Shown one piece after another: positions 1 to 8,575 of a DNA stretch of 64,000 nt. The notes below the pieces were generated by a model, which ran no database searches, had not been told where the DNA came from, and saw nothing but the letters and a program-made list of their open reading frames with translations. The DNA is from Acetobacter tropicalis. Lineage in GTDB: Bacteria; Pseudomonadota; Alphaproteobacteria; Acetobacterales; Acetobacteraceae. The stretch covers positions 1 through 64,000 of the forward strand of contig NZ_LHZQ01000222.1 of assembly GCF_001580915.1 (NCBI RefSeq), in the 5' to 3' direction. Made by a program: the position numbers and the translations under genes. Numbering within the stretch: the first letter of the stretch is position 1; each line of letters starts with the position of its first letter.

Positions 1-283
1 CCCGGGTCTGCATCTCCTCGCACACATAACGGTCGACCAAGTCGCGAACGGTCTGACGTTCCAGTGGGCGCGTGTCCTCAAACTGTCCGAGTTCCAGCTT
101 GGCGGACGTCGTGTCCAGCCAGCGCCGGGCGAGTTTGGCCGAGGAGAAGGTTTGATGGATCCGCTCTCCGCCTGCAATGCGCTTGCGGGCTCGATATTGG
201 CCTTTGCCACAATATTCCACGCCTGCCGGAAGGGGACGGCCTGTCGCCGGATCAATTTTGGCAGAAGTGATTCGATCTTTCAT
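1..283 (-). CDS. Tyrosine site-specific integrase, N-terminal part (runs off left edge)
   Basis: The minus-strand frame opens with ATG at 283 and stays open for 94 codons to the window edge. The residues begin MKDRITSAKIDPATG and continue with a basic, beta-rich stretch (GKGQYRARKRI, then TFSSAKLARRWLD). This resembles the arm-type DNA-binding domain of phage integrases. It is followed by TVRDLVDRYV, the expected first helix of the core-binding domain. The catalytic domain (R..H-x-x-R..Y) lies outside the window, so function is inferred. The context is the best support: the gene starts about 100 bp from the 3' end of tRNA-Glu and reads away from it, the usual arrangement when an island or prophage has integrated into a tRNA 3' end. 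Confidence 0.72.
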   Translation of the reverse strand, partial: MKDRITSAKIDPATGRPLPAGVEYCGKGQYRARKRIAGGERIHQTFSSAKLARRWLDTTSAKLELGQFEDTRPLERQTVRDLVDRYVCEEMQTR

Positions 284-296
284 GGTGAGCCTCGCT

Positions 297-337
297 TGGG
301 CCCAGCATAGCCTTTTCATGGGCCCAAGGTGGGCCCA
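297..337. repeat. Three TGGGCCCA palindromes upstream of the integrase
   Basis: The 8-bp palindrome TGGGCCCA occurs at 297-304, 319-326 and 330-337. The starts are 22 and 11 bp apart, so all copies lie on one face of the helix. The array ends 14 bp before the integrase ATG and sits between it and tRNA-Glu. It could be an operator for the integrase promoter or arm-type sites for the integrase or an excisionase. Function is inferred from position only. Confidence 0.6.
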
Positions 338-385
338 AAAGGAGTCAATCATTCCGTGACCAAAACTCTAAGTCATTGAAAAGAT

Positions 386-461
386 TGGCGTCCCGTACGG
401 GATTCGAACCCGTGTTGCCGCCGTGAAAGGGCGGTGTCCTAGGCCTCTAGACGAACGGGAC
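386..461 (-). tRNA. tRNA-Glu (anticodon TTC)
   Basis: Read on the minus strand this 76-nt stretch folds as a complete cloverleaf. The acceptor stem is GTCCCGT/ACGGGAC, the discriminator is G and the CCA is encoded. The anticodon stem CCGCC/GGCGG holds the loop CTTTCAC (anticodon TTC), and the T arm contains GGTTCGAATCC. The 3' end faces the integrase fragment, so the last part of this gene is the likely attachment site of the element to the left. Confidence 0.96.
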
Positions 462-481
462 TTGAGGCTGCGTTGGGCTTT

Positions 482-510
482 GATCTAGAGGTGTTTGAAA
501 CTGCCGTCAA
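482..510 (-). promoter_or_regulatory. Probable promoter of tRNA-Glu
   Basis: On the minus strand a TTGACG -35 box (505-510) is separated by exactly 17 bp from TAGATC (482-487). That puts transcription start near 475, about 14 nt before the mature tRNA 5' end. The -35 is close to consensus and the -10 is weaker. No mapping data are available. Confidence 0.5.
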
Positions 511-539
511 GTCGTCTTGTGCAGTTTTTGGAAGAAACA

Positions 540-720
540 TGAGTATGTATGTTCCTTAATGGTTAGAGCGTATTTATCGCGTAAAATTAATAAAAATAAG
601 AATACATTTTATAATATTTAAAATAAAAACAAAAAATTATATTTCATTATATATTGTAATCTATTTTAAATGTATTTTTATGAGTTAGTAAATATAAAAT
701 ACATTATGGCGATTGAATTT
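540..720. other. Very AT-rich intergenic segment
   Basis: This segment between tRNA-Glu and the first TonB receptor is overwhelmingly A and T, far from the GC-rich coding sequence around it, and carries no credible gene. It holds an inverted repeat with 10-bp arms, AATGTATTTT (669-678) and AAAATACATT (696-705). It may be an upstream promoter element, a nucleoid-protein binding region or a scar of horizontal transfer beside the island; the sequence does not decide. Confidence 0.6.
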
Positions 721-848
721 TTCGGTGGTATTTTATTGGGCATTACGCATACGGAGTGATTGCATGGGAGGAAGAGCGCTAATCTTCTCTTTTTTATTTT
801 CCGAACGTTTCATGTTGAAAATTTCTATCGCCCAAAAATTTTTATGTT

Positions 849-867
849 TATAATGCGAATCATTCCC
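849..867 (+). promoter_or_regulatory. Fur box upstream of the TonB siderophore receptor
   Basis: The 19 bases from 849 match the classical Fur consensus (GATAATGATAATCATTATC) at 14 of 19 positions, including the central AATCATT. They overlap a TATAAT hexamer (849-854), so a bound repressor would cover the -10 region. The site is 79 bp before the chosen receptor start. Iron-dependent repression of a siderophore receptor is the expected logic. Confidence 0.7.
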
Positions 868-945
868 GACTAAGTTGCGGTGGATCACGGCTGGCGTGCA
901 AGACGCATGCGGGGCTGGGTTTGTTATAGAACAGGGATTACAGGA

Positions 946-3231
946 ATGAGCCAATCAGGCCGTTTTGCTTTTCAGAAACAGAAAGTCAGCCTTGCTGTGG
1001 CGCTCGGTATGACAACCAGTTTTGGGGCTGGAGAAGCGTTTGCCCAAGACACAACGCCATCAACCAATGAAACGGACAGCTCCATCAAACTGCCTGCGGT
1101 GCGGGTGCGCGGTGAGGGCGATGCAGGAGTTGCAGCCGGAAATACGAACAGTTCTACGCTGAATATCTCCCGTATGCCTGCTTCAGTCCGTGATACGCCT
1201 CAGACCATTACGGTTGTTCCTCATGAGATCATTAAGGAAGAGCGGGTGTTCACGCTGGATCAGGCGCTGGCAAACGTTCCGGGCATTACGCTTTCCACTG
1301 GTGAAGGCAATGGCGGCATGAATGGTGACCAGTTCCGTATTCGTGGGCTACAGGCGCGTCAGGATATGTATACGGATGGCCTTCGGGATTTTGGAACCTA
1401 CACACGTGATATTTTCAACACGGAGGATGTGCAGGTTATCAAGGGACCGACGGGAGAATATTTTGGCGCTGGTAATGTTGGAGGGGTTATCAATCAGTCC
1501 CTGAAACATGCCCATGCTGGAACAGACTATAATTACGATCAGGCTTTTGGTAGCGCCTCGATGTATCGCGGTGCGGGTGATGTTAATTATCAGATCAATG
1601 ATGATATCGCCTTGCGGATCAATGGAATGTATAACCGCCAAGGTGTCGTGGACCGGAAGCGCACCACGTCCAACCGTTACGGGACTGCTGTTGATCTTGG
1701 TGTGGGGTTACACAGTAAGACATCCTGGCATTTGAATTGGCAGTGGTTCAATTCAGACAGCGTGCCTGATTATGGCGTGCCTTTTGTACAGATGGCGGAT
1801 GGTGTTTACAGACCGATAACCAGCCATGGTCTGGCGCGGGACACCAGTTATGCGCGCAGTTTTGACCGTGACAAGAACAATGTACATACGCTGACATCCT
1901 TGTTGAAATCCGAAGTAACCCGCTGGTTTACAATTAGTAATGATACGCGTCTGACAAAATATGACCGTGAGTATGCGGCCACAACACCGGCAGCCTGTAG
2001 CTTTGCCAATGGATGCGCACCTTCTTTCTTTGCAGGCGGGAACCCTACGTTTCCTTATGGTGCTGGCGGCGGGGTCGGGTATCGTCAGGATGGATGGGCG
2101 GCTCAGAATATTCTTATGGGCACTGCCAAGGTCAAAACCGGGATTGTGTCTCAAGAAATCAAAGCTGGTGTTGATGTTGAATATGCTTATGACAACCGAC
2201 ATTACGGGACATGGGTCAATCGTTCCAATATCCAGACTCTTCGTGACCCGGATTATTCTTATCCTAACACGCGCCTGACTTTTCCTGATACGGGGCAGCG
2301 TGTCGCTTCTTCGCGGGATGTGGGGCTGTTTTTATCTGATCGCATAAAAGTTGGAAAATATGTTTCCCTGTTTGGAACAGGGCGGTGGGACTCATTTGTA
2401 TCGACTTATAATTCAGCGTCTGTAGCTTCCGGTTTGCAAAGTCAGAGAGCGGATCGCTGGAGCCCCTCGGGCAGCATCATGGTGAATCCTTTGGAAACAG
2501 TCTCCTTCTATTTCACGTTTGCCCGGTCTTATAAACCGATTGGAACGGATGTGGCGGGGACTGTGACGAACAACGTTAATTCCGCAGATGTGGCCAGCGA
2601 CACCAAGGATTTCAAGCCGCAGCGGAGTGATCTGTTCGAGTTTGGCAGCAAGGCAGATTTTCTGCATAAACGCTTGGGCGCAACGTTATCATTCTTCCGC
2701 ATCAATGAGACCAATACATATTATTATGACACGAATGGCGACATTGCGGTGGGACAGGGTGATGCCGGTAGTGGGCGGCGGATTCAAGGTGTTGAACTCA
2801 GCCTGACGGGAAAGATTACAAAAGACTGGAACATCTACGGTTCCTATTCTTACCTTGATGGTAAGGTGACGCATAGTACCACGGGCGATAACGGAAAGCA
2901 GGCACCTCAGATTTCTCACAACAACTTCTCGTTGTGGACATCTTATGATCTTTCTCGTGCGTTGCTTAATCCGGGTTGGGGGCAGTTGAAGGTGGCTGGT
3001 GGCGCGCAGTATGCCTCAGGCTATTGGGCAGGGCCTGCGACAGCACAGCTTTATCGGATGCCCTATATGTTTAATCTGAACGGAATGTTGTCTTGGGAGA
3101 TGAAGCATTATCGTGTTTCGTTTAACGCCAACAATATTACCAACCGTTTAAATTATGGTTCAGCATTCTCTGGCCGGACAGTACCTTCGGCTGGCAGGAC
3201 ATTTATCGGGAATGTTGGGTTAACCTTCTAA
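946..3231 (+). CDS. TonB-dependent siderophore receptor
   Basis: This is an outer-membrane, energy-dependent receptor, probably for a ferric siderophore. From ATG 946 the protein has 761 residues with a Sec signal ending near AFA/QD. It has a plug domain (about residues 55-165: SVRDTPQTITVVP, then FRIRGL, then VIKGPTGEYFGAGNVGGVIN) and a long beta-barrel ending GNVGLTF with the terminal Phe typical of barrel proteins. The plug motifs are those of the Fiu/FhuE/FpvA-type siderophore receptors. An in-frame start at 880 would add 22 residues before the signal peptide, so 946 is preferred; AGGG lies about 8 nt upstream. The Fur-like box upstream supports iron control. The ligand cannot be told from the sequence. 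Confidence 0.9.
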   Translation: MSQSGRFAFQKQKVSLAVALGMTTSFGAGEAFAQDTTPSTNETDSSIKLPAVRVRGEGDAGVAAGNTNSSTLNISRMPASVRDTPQTITVVPHEIIKEERVFTLDQALANVPGITLSTGEGNGGMNGDQFRIRGLQARQDMYTDGLRDFGTYTRDIFNTEDVQVIKGPTGEYFGAGNVGGVINQSLKHAHAGTDYNYDQAFGSASMYRGAGDVNYQINDDIALRINGMYNRQGVVDRKRTTSNRYGTAVDLGVGLHSKTSWHLNWQWFNSDSVPDYGVPFVQMADGVYRPITSHGLARDTSYARSFDRDKNNVHTLTSLLKSEVTRWFTISNDTRLTKYDREYAATTPAACSFANGCAPSFFAGGNPTFPYGAGGGVGYRQDGWAAQNILMGTAKVKTGIVSQEIKAGVDVEYAYDNRHYGTWVNRSNIQTLRDPDYSYPNTRLTFPDTGQRVASSRDVGLFLSDRIKVGKYVSLFGTGRWDSFVSTYNSASVASGLQSQRADRWSPSGSIMVNPLETVSFYFTFARSYKPIGTDVAGTVTNNVNSADVASDTKDFKPQRSDLFEFGSKADFLHKRLGATLSFFRINETNTYYYDTNGDIAVGQGDAGSGRRIQGVELSLTGKITKDWNIYGSYSYLDGKVTHSTTGDNGKQAPQISHNNFSLWTSYDLSRALLNPGWGQLKVAGGAQYASGYWAGPATAQLYRMPYMFNLNGMLSWEMKHYRVSFNANNITNRLNYGSAFSGRTVPSAGRTFIGNVGLTF

Positions 3232-3247
3232 TCTGAACGGATCATTT

Positions 3248-3296
3248 CCCCTTTTGCTTTCGTGGAAAATTTTTCTCGGACGCAAAAGGGGCTTTT
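3248..3296 (+). terminator. Rho-independent terminator after the TonB receptor
   Basis: A perfect 10-bp stem, CCCCTTTTGC (3248-3257) with GCAAAAGGGG (3282-3291), encloses a 24-nt loop and is followed by CTTTTCT. It lies between the convergent receptor and mntR and can serve mainly the receptor. Confidence 0.75.
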
Positions 3297-3304
3297 CTCA
3301 AAAT

Positions 3305-3778
3305 TTATGAGGGCTGAGTGTTGCGGGCGTTCGCCATGAAGTCACTCAAACCTGCATTGATGGCAGTTTGAAAGGCGGCGAGTGTCTCTGTTCCCACATA
3401 ATGTTCCAGCCCTTCGGCATCAATGCGCGCATTTTCCGGACTGACGCCTAGGGCCAGAAGAAAGGCTTCAACAATCCGGTGGCGTGAGCGTACTTCTTCC
3501 GCCAGTTTTCGGCCTGTCTGGGTGAGAAAGATGCCACGGTAAGGTTTTCGCGCCACAAATCCTTCATCTGTCAGGCGGGTCAGCATTTTGGCCACAGTGG
3601 GCTGGGAAACGCCCAGACGTTCGGCCAGATCCACCTGCCGTGCTTCTTGGCCTTCATCCAGAAGATCGGCAATGAGTTCCACGTAATCTTCAACCAGAAC
3701 ATTCTGCCTTGCCGCGCGGTTGGCGCGAAATCCTTCCGAATGTGTTTCAGCATCAGGGAGAATGTCGAATGACGTCAT
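3305..3778 (-). CDS. mntR: Manganese-responsive regulator MntR (DtxR family)
   Basis: The protein is 157 residues. An N-terminal winged helix (about residues 30-95: [19 protein letters not shown], then [18 protein letters not shown]) is followed by the DtxR metal-binding and dimerisation helices ([14 protein letters not shown], then DAEGLEHYV). There is no SH3-like third domain, which matches the short MntR-type proteins. It is divergent from mntH with about 210 bp between them, the standard pairing in proteobacteria. With bound Mn it is expected to repress Mn import. A dyad in the shared intergenic region (3946-3961) is its likely operator. Confidence 0.87.
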   Translation of the reverse strand: MTSFDILPDAETHSEGFRANRAARQNVLVEDYVELIADLLDEGQEARQVDLAERLGVSQPTVAKMLTRLTDEGFVARKPYRGIFLTQTGRKLAEEVRSRHRIVEAFLLALGVSPENARIDAEGLEHYVGTETLAAFQTAINAGLSDFMANARNTQPS

Positions 3779-3945
3779 AAGGTGGGCAGCCTGCTGGTTA
3801 GGGACATGTAGATGCGGATAGATGCCAGCGAAAGACCGTGGGCGCCTATCATTATTCTGTTAAGAATACTTTATTACGCTTGGAATGTCATGACTGAAGA
3901 GCAGGAAAAGTGATTTTTAGAGTAAGTTTTGCCACTACTTTTTAA

Positions 3946-3961
3946 TATAGCATGTTGCATA
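3946..3961 (+). promoter_or_regulatory. Putative MntR operator upstream of mntH
   Basis: TATAGCATGTTGCATA is an imperfect dyad lying 30 bp before the mntH start. It contains the ATAGC core found in the enterobacterial MntR box (ATAGC..GCTAT). A site identical at 14 of 16 positions lies upstream of the sod operon (9153-9168, opposite strand). Recurrence next to a second gene of metal and oxidative-stress function is the main support; binding is inferred. Confidence 0.6.
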
Positions 3962-3991
3962 TCATGGCACGGTAGGCTCTAGTCTGTAACT

Positions 3992-5365
3992 ATGCCTGAC
4001 TCCTCTCACCATAGTTGTTCTGCTCCTGATTCCGCCAAGGCTGGCTGGCGTTTTGCCAAGCCGACCGAGGCTGGCAGCAGCAGTCTGCCCGAAGTTTTTG
4101 CCAGCGTTCGTCTGCCAGGGGAAAATGCGTCTTGGTTCCGGCGGTTTCTGGCTTTTGTCGGGCCGGGTTATATGGTTTCCGTGGGGTATATGGACCCCGG
4201 AAACTGGGCGACGGATCTGCAGGGTGGCGCGCAGTTTGGTTACACGCTGCTATCTGTCATCATGTTGTCCAACCTGATGGCTATTCTGCTTCAGGCGCTT
4301 TCTGCCCGCTTGGGAATTGCGACAGGCCGGGATCTTGCGCAGGCCTGCCGGGATCATTTCCCGCCAGCCGTCAACATCCTGCTTTGGCTGGCGTGTGAGC
4401 TGGCGATTATTGCATGTGATCTGGCAGAGGTGATTGGCACGGCGGTGGCCCTGCAATTGCTGTTTGGTATCCCCCTGCTTGGGGGCGCTGCCATTTCAGT
4501 GCTGGATGCCTTTATTGTTCTGTTTTTGATGAACAAGGGCTTCCGGTATCTGGAGGCCTTCATTATCGGGCTTTTGAGCATCATCGCTCTCTGTTTTGCT
4601 GTGCAGGTTGTGGCGGCTGCTCCCCCATTGGCGGGGATCATAAAGGGGTTTCTGCCTTCCCCTGAGATCGTGACCAATAGTCAGATGCTCTATATTGCCA
4701 TAGGCATTATTGGGGCGACCGTTATGCCGCATAATCTTTATCTGCATTCTTCCATTGTGCAGACGCGTGCGTTTGAACACTCCTCCGAGGGGCGGCGGGA
4801 GGCTATTCGGTGGGCAACGTGGGATAGTACCATCGCGCTGATGCTCGCCTTGTTTATCAACGCAGCCATTTTGATTGTTGCGGCGGCGGCCTTTCATACG
4901 ACCGGGCATCAGGATGTTGCGGAGATTGAGGACGCTTACAGACTTCTATCCCCCATTCTTGGGCTTGGTATTGCCTCCACTCTCTTTGCTGTGGCTCTGC
5001 TGGCTGCGGGGACTAATTCCACTATAACCGGCACTCTGGCGGGCCAGATTATTATGGAAGGATTTCTGCGGCTGCGCATTCCCCATTGGGCGCGCCGTTT
5101 GCTAACGCGGGGGCTGGCAATTATTCCGGTGATTGTGGTGACCGCTCTTTACGGCAGCAAAGGCGTGGGCGAATTACTGTTGCTCAGCCAGGTTATCCTT
5201 TCCATGCAGTTGCCTTTTGCCGTTATTCCGCTGGTTCTGTTTGTGTCTGACCGCAGGAAAATGGGGGAGTTTGTTATCTCCCGCACAAGTGCTGTTCTCT
5301 CCTGGGTTGTGGCGGCGGTTATCCTGATCCTTAACTTCAAACTGCTCTACGACACCATTTTCTAG
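3992..5365 (+). CDS. mntH: Nramp-type Mn2+/divalent metal transporter MntH
   Basis: This is a proton-coupled inner-membrane importer of Mn2+ (and Fe2+) with 457 residues. The TM1 metal-binding motif DPGN (68-71, within [15 protein letters not shown]) and the TM6 motif MPH (245-247, [14 protein letters not shown]) are both intact, as expected for an active Nramp protein. About eleven hydrophobic segments follow a soluble N-terminus of about 50 residues. There is no clear Shine-Dalgarno before ATG 3992, and the N-terminal extension is less conserved, so the start is the least certain point. A TonB receptor follows 45 nt downstream on the same strand and may be co-transcribed. Control by the neighbouring MntR is expected. 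Confidence 0.93.
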   Translation: MPDSSHHSCSAPDSAKAGWRFAKPTEAGSSSLPEVFASVRLPGENASWFRRFLAFVGPGYMVSVGYMDPGNWATDLQGGAQFGYTLLSVIMLSNLMAILLQALSARLGIATGRDLAQACRDHFPPAVNILLWLACELAIIACDLAEVIGTAVALQLLFGIPLLGGAAISVLDAFIVLFLMNKGFRYLEAFIIGLLSIIALCFAVQVVAAAPPLAGIIKGFLPSPEIVTNSQMLYIAIGIIGATVMPHNLYLHSSIVQTRAFEHSSEGRREAIRWATWDSTIALMLALFINAAILIVAAAAFHTTGHQDVAEIEDAYRLLSPILGLGIASTLFAVALLAAGTNSTITGTLAGQIIMEGFLRLRIPHWARRLLTRGLAIIPVIVVTALYGSKGVGELLLLSQVILSMQLPFAVIPLVLFVSDRRKMGEFVISRTSAVLSWVVAAVILILNFKLLYDTIF

Positions 5366-5410
5366 GTTTAACCCGCCTTCGGGCTTTCTTTGCTGAAGAA
5401 GTACGTCTCC

Positions 5411-7774
5411 ATGTTCACCACACGATATAGCAAAAGCTATCTTTATAAGCAGGTGCGTTTCCTTGAAAATCATGCAGGTCGCTGCACTAGATCTGGTGCG
5501 GGCGCGCGGGCATTACTGTGCTCATGTGTGGCGGTTGGGTTGGGCTGCTTCAGTGGCCCCATTGCCTGTGCGGATACGGATACAGGGGCAGAAAAGGCGC
5601 AGATAACCGAAAAACGTGCGCAGGGCGGGCAGTCTGCACCGGCATCGGCAGTTGGCAAAAAACAGAAAGTCGAGCAGTCAAAGGCTCAGAAGGACGCAGA
5701 GATACCTACGCGGAAAGAGGCTGCGTCTGGTGAGCAGATTAACGTGGTGGGGCATCTCAACCGTCAGCGAGCTCGTATTTTTCCGGGGCTGGGGGCCGTT
5801 GATTACAATATTGACCAGCGCCAGATTGCGTCCACCCCTCAGGGTCAGAATGCGGCCTTTAATCAGATCCTTCTTCGTGTTCCCGGGGTGGTGATGGACA
5901 GCTATGGAGAAGTACATGTTCGTGGGGAACATGGAGGTCTGACATACCGGGTTAATGGTGTGTTGTTGCCGGAAGGGTTGAATGGTTTTGGGCAGGAACT
6001 GGATACCCGTATCATTCAGTCAGTGGATCTGTTGACCGGCACGCTGCCCGCGCAGTTTGGTTTCCGAACCGCCGGAGTGGTGGACGTCAATACCAAGACA
6101 GGGGATAGTCTGAAACATAATCAGGTTTCGCTCTACGGAGGGAGCTACAACACTTTTGTGCCCTCCATCCAGTTGGGAGGGCAAAAGGGGAAACTGGATT
6201 ATTTCACCACAGTGTCCTTTACGCGTAATAATATCGGGATTGAAAACCCCAGTGACACCTTTCGGCCAATCCATGATGTGACTGAGCAGGAAAAGGCATT
6301 TTCCTATCTTTCCTATCATATTGATGACGTGAGCAGGATTTCCCTGCTGACAAGTGCGTCCTATGCAGATTTTGAAATTCCTAATTCATTCAAGACGTTT
6401 GACGTCAATAGCCCGGATTATACGACCATCTATGATGTTGCGGGGGTGAATGCACATGACCCGTCCATGCATTGGTCAAATCTGGATGACAGTCAGACGG
6501 AACAGAATTATTACGCTGTGCTGTCCTACCAGCGGAGTGCGGACAAGCTGAATTTTCAGGTCTCACCTTATTTCCGATATGGGCGCATTGATTACACGCC
6601 GGATCGGGATCGGGACCTGATTTATCAAGGTGTTTCTGAACACGAGGTGAATGATTTTACCACTGGCGGTGTGCAGTTTGATCTGTCTTATGAAATTGCG
6701 CGGCATCATACATTACGTGCGGGTATTCTGGGGCAATATACGTCCGAGCGGCTGGATACGAATACACTGGCTTTTCCGGTCGATGAAAATGGAAACCAGA
6801 CTTCAAATGTGGCAGGCCGTATTATTGATAATACGGGGAACTGGTCTGTTGAGGCTGGCGCTTATATTCAGGATGAATATAAGATTACCAATAACCTGAC
6901 ATTTAACTATGGTATTCGTTATGACCGATTTGCATCCTCTTTTGGAAATGAAGGACAATTGAGCCCGCGCGCAAATATGGTGTGGAAACCCACGCGTACG
7001 ACAACGTTGCACATTGGTTATTCCCGCTATTTTGCGCCGCCTTCTCCGCAATATGTCTATCCTTCCACATTGGCGAAATTTGTTGGCACCACAAATGCGG
7101 CAGCCAATCTGATAAATAACGCGACCAAGGTTGAGAAATCGAATTATGTGGATGGCGGGATTCTTCAGCGCATTACACCTGAATTCCAGATTACGCTGGA
7201 TGCCTATGCCAAATGGGCTCATGATCTGACCGATCTGGGGCAGTTTGGCCGAGCCGTTATTCTTGCTCCGTTCAGTTATAAACGTGGCCGGGTTTATGGG
7301 GCAGAATTCGGTAGTTCATGGCGGCATGGTCCGTGGTCTGTCTTTGGTAATTTTTCGTATGTAAAAACTTCCGCGCGTGACATCAATTCTGCGCAGTATC
7401 AGTTTGATCTGGCTGAACTGGCTTACATTAAAAACCACGCTATTCAGCTTGATCATCAAGGGGAATATACGGCAACGGCTGGGGTCTCGTGGAGCACCAA
7501 GCACGATATGGCCTATGTCGATTTTGTTTACGGCTACGGTTTGCGGAGTGGGTTTGCGAACCTTGAAAAACAGCCGGAATATGATGTGTTCAATATTGGC
7601 TATCAACACACCTTTACAAAAGTTCCCTTTGGCCATGATATCCAGATTCGTGCTGATGTGGTCAATCTGTTTGACAAGCGCTATCAGCTACGAGACGGAA
7701 GCGGGGTGGGGATCTATCAGGCACAGTATGGGCAGCGTCGCGGCACCTATTTCTCGGTGGTTTCAGAGTTCTGA
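5411..7774 (+). CDS. TonB-dependent receptor downstream of mntH
   Basis: From ATG 5411 this is a 787-residue outer-membrane receptor; a TTG at 5390 would add seven residues. A long cationic N-region precedes the hydrophobic signal segment (ALLCSCVAVGLGCF). A charged linker rich in Lys, Glu and Gln follows, then the plug (about residues 110-220: INVVGHLN, then LLRVPGVV, then VHVRGEHGGLTYRVNGV, then PAQFGFRTAGVVDVNTKTG). The barrel ends YFSVVSEF with a C-terminal Phe. Its plug differs clearly from the Fur-box receptor at 946. Only a 4-bp hairpin (5372-5383) separates it from mntH, so read-through is likely. Position next to mntR/mntH and sod suggests a metal ligand, perhaps Mn chelates; this is inference, and a siderophore or cobalamin-type ligand is possible. 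Confidence 0.86.
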   Translation: MFTTRYSKSYLYKQVRFLENHAGRCTRSGAGARALLCSCVAVGLGCFSGPIACADTDTGAEKAQITEKRAQGGQSAPASAVGKKQKVEQSKAQKDAEIPTRKEAASGEQINVVGHLNRQRARIFPGLGAVDYNIDQRQIASTPQGQNAAFNQILLRVPGVVMDSYGEVHVRGEHGGLTYRVNGVLLPEGLNGFGQELDTRIIQSVDLLTGTLPAQFGFRTAGVVDVNTKTGDSLKHNQVSLYGGSYNTFVPSIQLGGQKGKLDYFTTVSFTRNNIGIENPSDTFRPIHDVTEQEKAFSYLSYHIDDVSRISLLTSASYADFEIPNSFKTFDVNSPDYTTIYDVAGVNAHDPSMHWSNLDDSQTEQNYYAVLSYQRSADKLNFQVSPYFRYGRIDYTPDRDRDLIYQGVSEHEVNDFTTGGVQFDLSYEIARHHTLRAGILGQYTSERLDTNTLAFPVDENGNQTSNVAGRIIDNTGNWSVEAGAYIQDEYKITNNLTFNYGIRYDRFASSFGNEGQLSPRANMVWKPTRTTTLHIGYSRYFAPPSPQYVYPSTLAKFVGTTNAAANLINNATKVEKSNYVDGGILQRITPEFQITLDAYAKWAHDLTDLGQFGRAVILAPFSYKRGRVYGAEFGSSWRHGPWSVFGNFSYVKTSARDINSAQYQFDLAELAYIKNHAIQLDHQGEYTATAGVSWSTKHDMAYVDFVYGYGLRSGFANLEKQPEYDVFNIGYQHTFTKVPFGHDIQIRADVVNLFDKRYQLRDGSGVGIYQAQYGQRRGTYFSVVSEF

Positions 7775-7864
7775 TAATCGCTTTTTGATGATGTATATGG
7801 GGGCGGCGCGGAAGACTGGGGTGTCGGCTCCCAGTGACCCAGCAGGGCTGCTCAGGGCAGCCAA

Positions 7865-7898
7865 AAATAGGGGATGGGCAATGGAATGCCCCATCCCC
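7865..7898 (-). terminator. Terminator between the TonB receptor and sod
   Basis: A 9-bp perfect stem, GGGGATGGG (7870-7878) with CCCATCCCC (7890-7898), is followed on the minus strand by TATTTTT. It therefore suits termination of the sod operon, and it may also stop convergent transcription from the receptor. Confidence 0.65.
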
Positions 7899-7935
7899 TG
7901 CTTAACAAAAGGCTTCAGCCTAAAGTTTTAAAACT

Positions 7936-8541
7936 TTACCGGGACGAAGTCTGTTCATAGAGAGCCGCGACACGTTCCCAGTCCACCAGATCGCTCAGGA
8001 AAGCTTCAACGTATTTTGGGCGCATGTTGCGATAATCAATATAATAGGCATGTTCCCACACATCGCATGTCAACAGGGCCGTGTGGCCGTGTGCAAGCGG
8101 TGTGTCTGCGTTGGCTGTTTTTGTAATGGTCAGCTTTTCGCCATCATGAACCAGCCAGCCCCAGCCGCTGCCAAACTGAGACACACAGGCCGCTTTGAAT
8201 TCGGCTTTAAATGCGTCTAGCGAGCCAAAATCTGCAATCAACTGTTTTTCAAGTGCCCCTGGAATGGCACCGCCACCTTTGGCTTTCATGCTCAGCCAGA
8301 AAAAGGAGTGGTTCCAATGCTGGCCAGCCTGGTTGAATAAAACTTTCTGGCTTGGGTCCTGCGCTGATTTGCGGATAATTTCTTCCAGATCCAGACCATC
8401 AAAGGCACCGCTGGCGGTCAGTTCATTCAGCTTGTCAACATAGGCTTTGTGATGTTTGCCGTGATGATACTCAAGTGTTTCGGCAGACATGTAAGGAGCA
8501 AGCGCATCCAGAGCGTATGGCAGCTCAGGTAATTTAAACAT
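7936..8541 (-). CDS. sodB: Superoxide dismutase, Fe-type signature
   Basis: This enzyme dismutates superoxide in the cytoplasm. It has 201 residues from ATG 8541 (MFKLPELPYALDAL), preceded by AGGGA; an upstream start would add only 11 poorly fitting residues. The metal ligands are present: His26 (YHHGKHH), the His of QHWNHSFFW, and Asp and His of DVWEHAYYIDY. The second-sphere Gln lies in AGQHWNH and the MnSOD Gln position is Ala (TANADTPL versus TANQD), so the sequence is of the FeSOD kind, although cambialistic enzymes exist. It is the second gene of an operon with the 175-residue protein upstream. The upstream region carries the mntH-like dyad. Confidence 0.94.
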   Translation of the reverse strand: MFKLPELPYALDALAPYMSAETLEYHHGKHHKAYVDKLNELTASGAFDGLDLEEIIRKSAQDPSQKVLFNQAGQHWNHSFFWLSMKAKGGGAIPGALEKQLIADFGSLDAFKAEFKAACVSQFGSGWGWLVHDGEKLTITKTANADTPLAHGHTALLTCDVWEHAYYIDYRNMRPKYVEAFLSDLVDWERVAALYEQTSSR

Positions 8542-8575
8542 GTTTTCCCTAATCCCTTTTTTATTAACCCTCATT

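Noticed and set aside
880-945. Upstream start of the first TonB receptor at 880
   Set aside because: It would put 22 residues before a clean signal peptide; the ATG at 946 is better placed after the Fur box and promoter.
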